Source of the DNA: Alphaproteobacteria bacterium | Lineage (GTDB): Bacteria > Pseudomonadota > Alphaproteobacteria > Oceanibaculales > Oceanibaculaceae | Length of the DNA: 43,801 bases | Direction: 5' to 3' | Assembly: GCA_018823745.1 (NCBI GenBank) | Contig: JAHJHR010000011.1 | Span: 1-43,801, forward strand | Shown here: piece by piece, positions 19,020 to 28,165 of the stretch | Position numbering within the stretch: position 1 is the first letter of the stretch | How the letters are laid out: every line of letters starts with the position of its first letter | Translations under genes and position numbers: made by a program | The notes under the pieces: generated by a model | Told to the model about the DNA's origin: nothing | Databases searched by the model: none | Seen by the model: the letters and a program-made list of their open reading frames with translations, nothing else

Positions 19020-21425
19020 ATGCGCCAGCCGAAGCAGACCACACCGAGGCGCTGGCCGCGCCGCCTGGGCCTGGCGGTCGGCAGCCTGGTTCTGCTGCTG
19101 ATCGTCGGCATTGCCGGGGCGCTGGTCTGGATGCGCACCTCCCTGCCGCAGATCGAGGGGGTTGTGGCCCTGCCCGGCCTGCAATCGGCCGTCTCGATCA
19201 GCCGGGATGACAAAGGCATCCCCCGCATCAAGGCCGAGAGCGAGGGCGATGCCCTCTTCGCCCTTGGCTATGTCCATGCGCAGGACCGGCTGTGGCAGAT
19301 GGAGCAGATGCGGCGCGTCGGCGCCGGTCGCCTGTCGGAGGTGCTGGGCAGCGCCACGCTGGACTATGACCGCTTCATGCGGACACTCGGCGTCCACCGG
19401 CTGGCGCAGCACAGCTACGAGACCGCCTCCCCCGAGCTGAAGGCTGCGCTGGAGCGCTATGCTGACGGGGTGAACGTCTTCCTGACGCAGCGGCGCGGCG
19501 CATTGCCTCCCGAATTCAACCTGCTCTGGGTCGAACCGGAACCCTGGACGCCGGCCGACACGCTGGTCTGGGGCCGGCTGATGGGGCTTCAGCTTTCCGG
19601 CAACTGGTATGCCGAGCTGGCCCGCGCGCGTCTCGCCCGGCATTTCACGGCGGAGCAGATCGAGGAACTGTGGACTGCCGAGCCGGCGGCCCGTCATGTC
19701 CCGCTGTCACAGACACTTCAGGCGCTGGACGAAACCCGTCTCGCCGCCATCCAGTCCGCCGCGCCGGAAGCCATCCGCCCGCGCCTTGCCTCCAATATCT
19801 GGGCGCTGGACGGCAGCCAGACGGAAAGCGGCCGGCCGCTGCTCGCCAACGACCCGCATCTCGGCCTCAGCAATCCCGGCCTCTGGTATCTGGTGCGCAT
19901 TGACACGCCAACACGGATTCTGGTCGGCGCCACGACACCGGGCGTGCCGCTGATGCTGATCGGGCATAATGGCAAGGTTGCCTGGGGCTTCACGACGACG
20001 CATAGCGATACAGCCGATATTTTCATCGAAAGGCTCGATCCCGCCGATCCGACCCGGTATCTGACGCCCGAGGGCAGCGCCACTTTCGAGAGCCGCAAGG
20101 AGATCATCCGGGTTCGCGGTGGGGAGCCGGTAACCCTGACAGTGCGATCCACCCGCCACGGGCCGGTGATCTCCGATGGCCATGGCGACAGCCGCGAAGT
20201 GCTGGCAACTCTGCCGGAAGCGGATGCGCAGGTGCTGGCCCTCTCCGCCACGATCCTGCGCCCCGAAGATCAGACGGCGGAAGCATTCTTCCGGATGAAC
20301 CGGGCAGACACTGCCGCTGACTTCCGGGAGGCGTTGAGGAATTTCCAGGCGCCGCAGCAGAATGTCGGCTTTGCCGATACCGGCGGTGATATCGGCATTG
20401 TCTCCGCCGGGCTGGTGCCGATCCGCCGGCAGGGCGACGGCTTCCTGCCGGTCCCAGGCTGGACCAGCGCGCATGACTGGGCCGGCTTCGTGCCCTTCGA
20501 GGAATTGCCGCAGCGCTTCAACCCCGCCACCGGCCGTATCGTGAATGCCAATAACAGCGTCGTCGATCCGGGCTATCCTCATTTCCTGGGCCGGGAATTC
20601 GATACCGCCTATCGCGCCCGGCGAATCGCCGACAGGCTGGACAGGGTCGAGACGGCGACACTGCCCGACATGGCGTCGATCCAGATGGACAGCGTTTCGT
20701 CTGGCGCGCGCGAATTACTGCCGGTCATCCTGCCGATGATCGGGGATCGCGAGACCCGCGACCTGCTGTCCGAATGGGATGGCACGATGGACCGCGCCAG
20801 GCCGGAACCCCTGCTCTACAGCGCCTGGCTGCGCCATATCCAGCAGCGCCTTCTGGGCGACGAATTCGCCCGTGCTGGCAACGCGTCACTCCACCGCCCC
20901 CGCCTGCCCGTGATGGCGCGGATGCTGGCCGAAGACAGCGCGTGGTGCGATGACGTATCGACCACCGGCCGCCGCGAAAACTGCACGGACATCGTGCGGG
21001 CGGCGCTGGCCGATGCGCTGGCCGAGCTGCGCGCCGCCCATGGCAGCGACAGCGCCGGCTGGCGCTGGGGCGATGCGCATGAGGCGCGTTTCTCCAACAT
21101 GGTGCTGGGCAGTATCCCGCTGATCAACCGCCTGACCGATGTCGCGGTGCCGACCGATGGCGGCGACGACACGGTCAATCGCGGTACCAGCCGGTTTGGT
21201 GGCAGCGAACCCTACCGCCATGTCCATGGGGCGGGTCTGCGCGCGGTGTTCGACCTGTCCGACCTCGACCGCTCGATCTTCGTGCAGGCGCCGGGCCAGT
21301 CGGGCAATCCCTTCTCAGCCCATTACGATGATCTGGCCCAACGCTGGAGCGAGGTGGCCGGCTTCCCGATTCCGCCGCAGGCCGAAGGCCCCGCGAAAAC
21401 GCTGCATCTGGAGCCTGCGCGGTAG
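19020..21425 (+). CDS. Penicillin acylase family (Ntn-hydrolase) amidase, membrane-anchored
   Basis: This 801-residue amidase precursor starts with a single hydrophobic helix (residues 16-38, LGLAVGSLVLLLIVGIAGAL). The pro-alpha-spacer-beta plan follows. The new N-terminal nucleophile after self-cleavage should be Ser258 in RLASNIWALDGS, and HNGKVAWGFTTTHSD lies about 65 residues later. The alpha part holds RDDKGIPRIKAESEGDALFA and GYVHAQDRLWQMEQMRR, both typical. The helix has no clear signal-peptidase site, so it may stay tethered in the periplasm. The family cleaves amide side chains of penicillins, acyl-homoserine lactones or other N-acyl compounds; the substrate is unknown. AAGGA lies 7 bases before the ATG. 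Confidence 0.9.
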   Translation: MRQPKQTTPRRWPRRLGLAVGSLVLLLIVGIAGALVWMRTSLPQIEGVVALPGLQSAVSISRDDKGIPRIKAESEGDALFALGYVHAQDRLWQMEQMRRVGAGRLSEVLGSATLDYDRFMRTLGVHRLAQHSYETASPELKAALERYADGVNVFLTQRRGALPPEFNLLWVEPEPWTPADTLVWGRLMGLQLSGNWYAELARARLARHFTAEQIEELWTAEPAARHVPLSQTLQALDETRLAAIQSAAPEAIRPRLASNIWALDGSQTESGRPLLANDPHLGLSNPGLWYLVRIDTPTRILVGATTPGVPLMLIGHNGKVAWGFTTTHSDTADIFIERLDPADPTRYLTPEGSATFESRKEIIRVRGGEPVTLTVRSTRHGPVISDGHGDSREVLATLPEADAQVLALSATILRPEDQTAEAFFRMNRADTAADFREALRNFQAPQQNVGFADTGGDIGIVSAGLVPIRRQGDGFLPVPGWTSAHDWAGFVPFEELPQRFNPATGRIVNANNSVVDPGYPHFLGREFDTAYRARRIADRLDRVETATLPDMASIQMDSVSSGARELLPVILPMIGDRETRDLLSEWDGTMDRARPEPLLYSAWLRHIQQRLLGDEFARAGNASLHRPRLPVMARMLAEDSAWCDDVSTTGRRENCTDIVRAALADALAELRAAHGSDSAGWRWGDAHEARFSNMVLGSIPLINRLTDVAVPTDGGDDTVNRGTSRFGGSEPYRHVHGAGLRAVFDLSDLDRSIFVQAPGQSGNPFSAHYDDLAQRWSEVAGFPIPPQAEGPAKTLHLEPAR

Positions 21426-21486
21426 CCCTGCCCCCGCCAACGGCTTATGCTGCGGCGCTATCGCTTCAGGAGTTCAGCACCGCATC

Positions 21487-22713
21487 ATGACCGTCAGTCT
21501 TGCCGATATTGAAAAAGCCGCCGCCGTCCTGGCCGGCAAGATCGTGCGTACCCCGTTGGTCCCTGCGGTCGGCCTTGCCGATGACTGGGGTGTCGATCTG
21601 CATCTGAAGCTGGAGAATCTGCAGCGCGCCGGATCGTTCAAGACGCGCGGTGCCTATGTGATGATGAGCCGCCTGCCGCCGGAAGTTTCACACACCGGCG
21701 TCATTGCCATGTCAGCCGGCAATCATGCCCAGGGCGTGGCCTACAGCGCCCGGCAGCTTGGTATTCCCGCCACCATCGTGATGCCGGAGCAGACCCCCTT
21801 TACCAAGGTGGAGCGCACCCGCCGCTATGGTGCGCGCGTCATCCTGAAGGGCGAGACCCTGGGCGAATGCGCCGCCCATGCCGAGGAGATCGCGGCCCGG
21901 GAGAAGCTGGTCTTCGTCCATCCCTATGACGATCCTGACATCATCGCCGGCCAGGGCACCATCGGGCTGGAAATGCTGGCAGATATGCCCGATCTGGAGG
22001 TGCTGGTCGTGCCGATCGGCGGCGGCGGGCTGATCGGCGGCATCGCCACGGCGGCCAAGGCGCTGAATCCGGCCATCGAGATCATCGGCGTCGAGGCCAG
22101 CCTCTACCCGTCAATGCATGAGGCCATCAACAACCTGCCCGCCAGTTCCGCCGGCCAGACACTGGCCGAGGGCATCGCCGTGAAGCAGCCCGGCGTGCTG
22201 AACCGCGAGATCGTGGCCCGGCTGGTCGACGATATTATCCTGGTCGATGAATCGGCCATCGAGCGCGCCGTGCAATTGCTGATCGAGGACCAGAAGCTGG
22301 TGGCCGAAGGGGCCGGTGCGGCCGGTATAGCGGCCATCATGACCAATCTGGAACGGTTCCGGGGGCGGAAGGTTGGCACGGTGATCTGCGGTGGCAATAT
22401 CGATTCCCGTCTGCTGTCCTCGGTGCTGCTGCGCGGGCTGGCCCGCGACGGCAAGCTGGTCAGGATTCGATGCGAAATCAGTGATTCGCCCGGCGTTCTG
22501 GCAAAAATTGCCGGGCTGATCGGGCAATGCGGCGGCAATATCGTGGAAATCTATCACCAGCGCCTGTTCTACAATGTGCCGGTGAAACTGGCCGAGCTGG
22601 ATGCGGTTATCGAAACCCGCACGCCCGAACATGCCCGCGAGATCATGGACGCTCTGACCAGTGCCGGCATTCCCACCAAGTTGCTCGGCGGGGCCACGCC
22701 TGAGGGTTACTAG
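21487..22713 (+). CDS. Threonine ammonia-lyase with C-terminal ACT domain
   Basis: This 408-residue PLP enzyme deaminates threonine (and serine) to 2-oxobutyrate. The PLP lysine is Lys52 in AGSFKTRGAY. Further motifs are MSAGNHAQGVAYSARQLG, the phosphate loop PIGGGGLIGGIAT, and VICGGNIDSRLL near the end of the catalytic domain. An ACT domain follows (residues about 325-400, IRCEISDSPGVLAKIAGLI), so allosteric control by an amino acid is likely. One short ACT domain marks this as the TdcB-like/IlvA-1 form, not the long biosynthetic IlvA. I start at the ATG at 21487; the frame to 21139 lies within the acylase gene. It ends 12 bases from the convergent flavin reductase gene. Confidence 0.92.
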   Translation: MTVSLADIEKAAAVLAGKIVRTPLVPAVGLADDWGVDLHLKLENLQRAGSFKTRGAYVMMSRLPPEVSHTGVIAMSAGNHAQGVAYSARQLGIPATIVMPEQTPFTKVERTRRYGARVILKGETLGECAAHAEEIAAREKLVFVHPYDDPDIIAGQGTIGLEMLADMPDLEVLVVPIGGGGLIGGIATAAKALNPAIEIIGVEASLYPSMHEAINNLPASSAGQTLAEGIAVKQPGVLNREIVARLVDDIILVDESAIERAVQLLIEDQKLVAEGAGAAGIAAIMTNLERFRGRKVGTVICGGNIDSRLLSSVLLRGLARDGKLVRIRCEISDSPGVLAKIAGLIGQCGGNIVEIYHQRLFYNVPVKLAELDAVIETRTPEHAREIMDALTSAGIPTKLLGGATPEGY

Positions 22714-22725
22714 GCAACTGTTATT

Positions 22726-23235
22726 TCAGGATAAATCCCGGTAACCGCCCTGAAAATAGAGCAAGGGCGATTCATCCGTCGCGGCCAGGCCGACCTGAAT
22801 AACCTCCCCCACCAGAATGATATGATCGCCCCCGTCATACAGCGCGTGGCGGCGGCATTCCAGGGTGGACAGGCAGCCTTCCAGGATCGGCGCGCCGGTC
22901 GCCCATTGCCGCCAGGACACCGCGTCCCACCTGTCTGGCACGATCTCTGCATCGAGAGGCAGGGCGAATTGCACCGATAAGGGCTGCTGATCGGCGGCGA
23001 GAATATTGATGGCGAAGCATTCGGCATCGGCGAAAGCCGGAAAGGCCGTTGCCTCGCGGTCGATGCAGAACAGGATCAGGGGCGGCGAAAGCGAGACCGA
23101 GGTGAGCGAATTGATCGTAATGCCCAGCGGATGGCCGCGATGGTCCAGCGTGGTTGCCACGGCAATGCCGGTGGCAAAACGTCCCATGGCCTGGCGGAAC
23201 ATCAGGGGATTGATGGGAAGAGGCGTGGCAGTCAT
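22726..23235 (-). CDS. Flavin reductase-like FMN-binding protein
   Basis: This protein of about 169 residues has the flavin reductase (DIM6/NTAB, HpaC-like) fold. The N-terminal string FRQAMGRFATGIAVATT, then LGITINSLTSVSLSPPLILFCID, are diagnostic for FMN binding. DGGDHIILVGEVIQVGL and SPLLYFQGGYRDL close the domain. Such enzymes supply reduced flavin to two-component monooxygenases, but no monooxygenase is visible nearby, so the partner is unknown. The start is one of two ATG codons, 23235 or 23241; I prefer 23235, with GGA 5 bases upstream. The frame open to 23316 does not fit the family. It is divergent from motA. Confidence 0.87.
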   Translation of the reverse strand: MTATPLPINPLMFRQAMGRFATGIAVATTLDHRGHPLGITINSLTSVSLSPPLILFCIDREATAFPAFADAECFAINILAADQQPLSVQFALPLDAEIVPDRWDAVSWRQWATGAPILEGCLSTLECRRHALYDGGDHIILVGEVIQVGLAATDESPLLYFQGGYRDLS

Positions 23236-23367
23236 GCGCATCCAGCAGGCTGAGATCGGGCCGGGACATCTTGTGACCCTGGCGCGTATAGATGGCACGC
23301 CCTGTCCTGCGGTCAACCCCTGGCTGGCCGGCGGGGCCGGACCTCACGATCCTGTCAGCGCCGAAGA

Positions 23368-23394
23368 TACTCCTTGGCAGCATGGGTCCGATAA
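23368..23394 (+). promoter_or_regulatory. Possible flagellar sigma-28 promoter of motAB
   Basis: TCCGATAA (23387-23394) matches 7 of 8 bases of the FliA -10 element GCCGATAA. TACT lies 15 bases upstream, where TAAA is expected, so the -35 match is poor. It is 105 bases before the motA ATG. Confidence 0.35.
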
Positions 23395-23499
23395 GCGAAA
23401 ATTAACTAAATCCCGTCATTGTCGCGGGCGCTGCGTCGTGCGGTGGAAAAGAGCCGGGCACCCGCCGGAGCGACAGGTCGAGAAGAAGGATTCCGCATC

Positions 23500-24360
23500 A
23501 TGATGGTCATCCTGGGTTGGGTTGGCGTGCTGATCTGCTGTTTTGGCAGCTACATGGCCATGGGCGGAAAGATGGGCCTGCTCTGGCAGCCTTTCGAATT
23601 CACCCTGATTTTCGGCAGTGCCTGCTGCGCCTATGTCGTCGCCAACCCGAAGCACATCCTGGGCAAGACCGGCAAGGCCTTCGGCATCGCCTTCAAGGGT
23701 CCGCGCTACAAGAAGGAAGATTATCTGGAGCTGCTGAGCCTGCTCTACGCCATCTTCAAGCTGGCCAAGACCAAGGGCATGCTGGCGATTGAAAGCCATG
23801 TCGAGCGCCCGGAGGAAAGCTCCCTCTTCCAGTCCTTCCCGAAATTCGCCGCCGATCACCATGCGATGGAATTCCTGTGCGACTATCTGCGCATGATGAC
23901 GCTGGGCACCGACAATCCGCACGAGATGGAAACCCTGATCGACGAGGAGCTGGAAACCCACCATCACGAGGCTGAAACCGTCGGCAGCGCGGTCCAGACC
24001 ATGGCCGACGGCCTGCCAGCGCTGGGTATCGTGGCCGCCGTGCTGGGTATCATCAAGACCATGGCATCGATCACCGAGCCGCCGGAAGTGCTGGGCGGGC
24101 TGATCGCTGCGGCGCTGGTCGGCACCTTCCTCGGCATTCTGCTGTGCTACGGCTTCGTGGCGCCCCTCGCCGCCGCCATCAAGAACACCAATGAGGCGGA
24201 TGCGAAATACCTCCACGTCATCAAGGCGGGCCTGCTGGCGCATCTGTCGGGCTATGCCCCGGCCGTGTCGGTTGAATTCGCCCGCAAGGCGTTGTGGAGC
24301 CATGTGCGGCCGACCTTCTACGAGGTCGAAGAGGCGGTTGCCGCCTTGCCGCCGGTATAA
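23500..24360 (+). CDS. motA: Flagellar motor stator protein MotA
   Basis: This 286-residue inner-membrane protein forms with MotB the ion channel that drives flagellar rotation. The N-terminus VILGWVGVLICCFGSYMAMGG is the first helix. FEFTLIFGSACCAYVVANP is the second, the large cytoplasmic loop with charged residues lies at about 70-160, and GIVAAVLGIIKTMASI begins the third helix. KYLHVIKAGLLAHLSGYAPAVSVEFARKAL near the end is typical of proton-type MotA. The ATG at 23500 (followed by another at 23503) has AAGGA 9 bases upstream. It is 18 bases from motB. No other flagellar genes are in view. Confidence 0.96.
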   Translation: MMVILGWVGVLICCFGSYMAMGGKMGLLWQPFEFTLIFGSACCAYVVANPKHILGKTGKAFGIAFKGPRYKKEDYLELLSLLYAIFKLAKTKGMLAIESHVERPEESSLFQSFPKFAADHHAMEFLCDYLRMMTLGTDNPHEMETLIDEELETHHHEAETVGSAVQTMADGLPALGIVAAVLGIIKTMASITEPPEVLGGLIAAALVGTFLGILLCYGFVAPLAAAIKNTNEADAKYLHVIKAGLLAHLSGYAPAVSVEFARKALWSHVRPTFYEVEEAVAALPPV

Positions 24361-24378
24361 GCGGAGCGGACAGGCATC

Positions 24379-25608
24379 ATGGCTGGCGGCGGCGACAACC
24401 ATCCCGAACTGATCATCAAGAAGATCAAGAAGGGCGGTCATGGCGGGCACCATGGCGGTGCCTGGAAGGTCGCCTATGCCGATTTCGTGACCGCGATGAT
24501 GGCCTTCTTCCTGCTGTTGTGGCTGCTGAATGCCACGACGGAAGAACAGAAGATGGGCATTTCCAACTATTTCGACCCGACGGCGATCTCACGCTCCGGC
24601 CGGTCCGGCTCCGGCGGCGTGCTGGGCGGCACCTCGATCACCGCGCCTGGCGCGTTGAAATCGGCCAGTTCGCCGGTCATGATCTCCACCCCCGCGCAGA
24701 CCAGGCCGCAGGCCGAGCGCACGGAAGCGAATGAAACCGATTCGGATGATCCGGAGAATATCGAATCCAAATTCGGCAGCGAGGAAGGCCAGACCGGCAG
24801 CAAATACTCGCTGATCGGCACCGGCCCGGAACAAGGCCGTGGCAGCAGCCAGAAAAAGGTCGATGGCGACCAGGCCAACCGCGGTGCCGGCCTTGAATCG
24901 AATACCGGCAAGGGCCCGGAAGAAACCGAAGGGCAAGGCCGTGGCGGCGGCACCGAGCGCAGCGCCACCAGCATTGGCGGCGGCGCCACGGGTGGCCGGA
25001 TCAGCCAGCAGGAAATCGACAAGCTGCTGGCCGAACGCGAGAAACAGCAATTCGAGATCGCCGAGGAACAGCTGCGCGGCGCCATCGAGGCCGACCCGGC
25101 TTTGGCCGGGCTGAACGAGAACCTTGTCATCGAGCAGACCCCGGACGGGCTGCGCATCCAGATTGTCGATCAGGATGAGCGCGCCATGTTCCCGCTCGGC
25201 GGTTCCGACATGTTCAACTACACACAGCAGCTGATGGAAAAGGTAAGCCAGATCATCGGCCAGCTGCCGAACAAGATCACCATCACCGGGCATACCGATT
25301 CGCGGCCCTATCGTTCCCAGAACGGCTATTCGAATTGGGAATTGTCGGCGGATCGCGCCAATGCCAGCCGCCGGGCGCTTGTTGCGGCCGGCCTGCCCGC
25401 CGACCGGATCGGCTGGGTCGTCGGCAAGGCAGATCGCGACCCGTTCGTCGCGACCGACCCCAATTCGGCACAGAACCGGCGCATCAGCATCGTCCTGCTG
25501 CGCGACCAGGTGTTCAAGGCCCGGACGGCGGATGCCACGGGCACCGGCGGGAGCACCAGCACTGAAACCCGCCCACAGCAGGCCGCAATTCCCGGCCAGA
25601 CTCGCTGA
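24379..25608 (+). CDS. motB: Flagellar motor stator protein MotB
   Basis: This 409-residue stator subunit has one membrane helix with the proton-binding Asp35 in WKVAYADFVTAMMAFFLLLW. It ends in a periplasmic OmpA-like domain that anchors to peptidoglycan (TITGHTDSRPYRSQNGYSNW at about residue 300, then LSADRANASRRALVAAGLP and QNRRISIVLL). The linker between helix and OmpA domain (residues about 75-215) is unusually long and rich in Gly, Ser, Glu and Gln, and is probably disordered apart from a possible plug near residue 60. It is the second gene of the motAB pair. Confidence 0.96.
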   Translation: MAGGGDNHPELIIKKIKKGGHGGHHGGAWKVAYADFVTAMMAFFLLLWLLNATTEEQKMGISNYFDPTAISRSGRSGSGGVLGGTSITAPGALKSASSPVMISTPAQTRPQAERTEANETDSDDPENIESKFGSEEGQTGSKYSLIGTGPEQGRGSSQKKVDGDQANRGAGLESNTGKGPEETEGQGRGGGTERSATSIGGGATGGRISQQEIDKLLAEREKQQFEIAEEQLRGAIEADPALAGLNENLVIEQTPDGLRIQIVDQDERAMFPLGGSDMFNYTQQLMEKVSQIIGQLPNKITITGHTDSRPYRSQNGYSNWELSADRANASRRALVAAGLPADRIGWVVGKADRDPFVATDPNSAQNRRISIVLLRDQVFKARTADATGTGGSTSTETRPQQAAIPGQTR

Positions 25609-25758
25609 TTGACCGGTATTCGGCGGATCTGAAAGCCTGTCGCTGCAAAACCAGCTTGATTGTACCGACGTTTCAGCCAAGGCTTAAGCCTGTGGAAAAA
25701 TCAGGCGACGGCAGAATTCGCCCTTCTCCGCACCAGGGACCGAAACCTATGGGACTTC

Positions 25759-27213
25759 ATGGCAGACATCGATCCGACCGATCTCTTTTCCGATTATACG
25801 GCGACCGGCTATTACTGCGAGTTGACCGGCAGCAAGGCCCAACCAGCAGATCATAACGACCTGCTGGTCGACAGGCTGCGCCGGATGAGCAGCGAAGAAC
25901 TGGTCCGCCGCTCCCGCATCGCAGAACGTGAATTGTTCAATCTGGGCATCACCTTCACGGTCTATTCCGAGCGCGAGTCGATCGACCGTATTCTGCCTTT
26001 CGATGTCGTGCCCCGGGTCATTTCCGCCGCCGACTGGAAGATTCTGGAAAGCGGGTCGATCCAGCGCGTGGCGGCGCTGAACCTGTTCCTGAAGGATATC
26101 TATAACGACCAGAAAATCCTGAAGGACGGTGTCATTCCGCGCGACCTGGTGGTCGGGAACAAGAATTTCCGCGAGCAGATGATGGGCGTGAAGGTGCCGC
26201 ACGACACCTATGTCCATGTCTGCGGCATCGATGTGGTGCGCGACGCCGACGGCAATTTCCTGGTGCTGGAGGATAATGCGCGCTGCCCCTCCGGCGTCTC
26301 CTATGTCGTCGAAAACCGCCATATGATGCAGCGTACCTTCCCGGATCTGATGTCCGATATCGGCATCCGCCCGGTCAGCAGCTATGGCCAGATGCTGCTG
26401 GAGGCCTGTTCGGAAATCGCCCCGGAAGGCGTCGACGACCCGACCGTGGTGCTGCTGTCGCCCGGCACCTTCAACTCGGCCTATTTCGAGCACATCTTCC
26501 TGGCCCGCGAAATGGGCGTGCCGCTGGTCGAGGGCCGCGACCTGATCGTCGAGAATGACCGGGTCTTCATGAAGACGATTTCCGGCCTGCGTCCCGTCCA
26601 CACCATCTATCGCCGGATCGACGATGATTATCTGGACCCCGAGGTCTTCCGCCCTGACAGCATGCTGGGCGTGCCGGGGCTGATGCGCGCCTACCGCGCT
26701 GGTAATCTGGGCCTGGCCAATGCGGTTGGCACCGGCGTCGCCGACGACAAGGCGGTCTATGCCTATATGCCGCGCATCATCCGCTACTACCTGGATGAGG
26801 AGCCAATCCTGTCCAATGTCGAGACCTATATCTGCCGGGAGCCGGAAGGGCTGAAATACACGCTCGACAACATGGCCGATCTGGTGGTGAAGCCAGTCGG
26901 CGAATCCGGCGGCTATGGCGTTGTCATCGGCCCGAAATCAAGCGAGGCCGAACTGGCCGAAAGCCGCGCCAAGGTGATCGAGAATCCGGAGAATTTCATC
27001 AGCCAGCCGATGATCAAGCTGTCGGTCTGCCCGACCCTTATCGAGGGTATTCTGGAGCCCCGCCATGTCGATCTCAGGCCCTTTGCGGTGACCGGCAAGA
27101 AGACCTGGGTGCTGCCCGGCGGCCTGACCCGCGTCGCCATTCGCCGCGGCTCGCTGGTGGTCAATTCCTCCCAGGGTGGGGGTTCCAAGGATACCTGGGT
27201 GATGGAATCGTGA
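25759..27213 (+). CDS. Circularly permuted ATP-grasp ligase (DUF404/DUF407)
   Basis: This 484-residue protein belongs to the circularly permuted ATP-grasp type 2 family. Recognisable strings are RELFNLGITFTVYSE near the start, PFDVVPRVISAADWKILESG, and DGNFLVLEDNARCPSGVSYV (residues about 165-185, metal and nucleotide region). DLVVKPVGESGGYGVVIGPK and SLVVNSSQGGGSKDTW lie near the end. The fold predicts ATP-dependent formation of an amide or peptide bond between a carboxylate and an amine. No substrate is known. The start is the ATG at 25759 with GGGA 4 bases upstream. Its stop overlaps the alpha-E start as GTGA, so the two are coupled. The gap to motB (150 bases) contains a palindrome, AGGCTTAAGCCT, at 25680-25691. 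Confidence 0.88.
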   Translation: MADIDPTDLFSDYTATGYYCELTGSKAQPADHNDLLVDRLRRMSSEELVRRSRIAERELFNLGITFTVYSERESIDRILPFDVVPRVISAADWKILESGSIQRVAALNLFLKDIYNDQKILKDGVIPRDLVVGNKNFREQMMGVKVPHDTYVHVCGIDVVRDADGNFLVLEDNARCPSGVSYVVENRHMMQRTFPDLMSDIGIRPVSSYGQMLLEACSEIAPEGVDDPTVVLLSPGTFNSAYFEHIFLAREMGVPLVEGRDLIVENDRVFMKTISGLRPVHTIYRRIDDDYLDPEVFRPDSMLGVPGLMRAYRAGNLGLANAVGTGVADDKAVYAYMPRIIRYYLDEEPILSNVETYICREPEGLKYTLDNMADLVVKPVGESGGYGVVIGPKSSEAELAESRAKVIENPENFISQPMIKLSVCPTLIEGILEPRHVDLRPFAVTGKKTWVLPGGLTRVAIRRGSLVVNSSQGGGSKDTWVMES

Positions 27214-28154
27214 ACGATCTTCTTTCCCGCTATGCGGAATGCGTGTTCTGGATGGCCCGCTATGTCGAGCGCGCCGAGAATGTCGCCCGTATCCTCGACG
27301 TCCATGAAACCTTCACCCGGGACCGCACCGGCAGCGTGAACTGGAGCTCCGTCGTCACCATCCATGCCGATGACGAGCGCTTCTATGCCACCCACCCGCA
27401 GGCATCCGCCAAGGCGGTGGTCGATTTCTATCTGCTCGACCCGGAAAACCCGACCTCGATCTTCTCGTCGATCCGGGCAGCACGCGACAATGCCCGCACC
27501 CTGCGCCCGCTGATCAGCACCGAGATGTGGACCCACATCAACGTGTTCTACAACACGATGAAATCGATGACGCCGGCCGATGTCAGCATGACCGGGCTGT
27601 CGCAGACCTGTTCGATCATCAAGGAAAACTGCCAGACCCATTTCGGCATCACCGAAGGCACCTTCTACCGTGATGCCAGCTGGTATTTCTATCTGATGGG
27701 AAAATATCTGGAACGCGCCGACCAGACGTCGCGCATTCTGGACATCAAGTACAACATCCTCACCCCGCGCGAGCCGGCGGATGCCAGCGCCATCGATGCC
27801 AGCCAGTGGAACGCCCTGCTGCGCTCGGTTGCCGGCTATCACGCCTTCCGGCGCACCCATCCGCGCGGGTTGAGCCCCGCGGCCGTGGCGCAGTTCCTGT
27901 TGTTCGACAGCAGCTTCCCGCGCTCCGTCACCATGTGCTTCCGTCAGGTTGACGATATGGTGCATAGGCTGCGTGCCCGGTTCGGCCTGCGCAATGGAGC
28001 GGTGGCGCTGGAACGTCTGGACGAAGTTCGTGCCGCCATGGATCAGCACACTATTGACGACGTGCTGCGAGAGGGGTTGCATGAATTCTCTGACTGGATT
28101 CAGCGTCAGGCCCTCGATCTGACCGCCGATATCCAGCGTGACTTCTTCGGCTAG
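27210..28154 (+). CDS. Alpha-E domain protein (DUF403)
   Basis: This 314-residue all-helical protein starts at GTG 27210, overlapping the ATP-grasp stop. The opening LLSRYAECVFWMARYVERAENVARILD is the family hallmark. Other conserved strings are NARTLRPLISTEMWTHIN, FYRDASWYFYLMGKYLERAD and FLLFDSSFPRSVTMCF. Alpha-E proteins almost always travel with circularly permuted ATP-grasp proteins, often with a transglutaminase-like protease; no protease is next to it here. The biochemical role is unknown; it may hold the peptide substrate or product of the ligase. It is followed 11 bases later by the Bpt gene on the same strand. Confidence 0.88.
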   Translation: MNDLLSRYAECVFWMARYVERAENVARILDVHETFTRDRTGSVNWSSVVTIHADDERFYATHPQASAKAVVDFYLLDPENPTSIFSSIRAARDNARTLRPLISTEMWTHINVFYNTMKSMTPADVSMTGLSQTCSIIKENCQTHFGITEGTFYRDASWYFYLMGKYLERADQTSRILDIKYNILTPREPADASAIDASQWNALLRSVAGYHAFRRTHPRGLSPAAVAQFLLFDSSFPRSVTMCFRQVDDMVHRLRARFGLRNGAVALERLDEVRAAMDQHTIDDVLREGLHEFSDWIQRQALDLTADIQRDFFG

Positions 28155-28165
28155 AGAGGGCGCGC

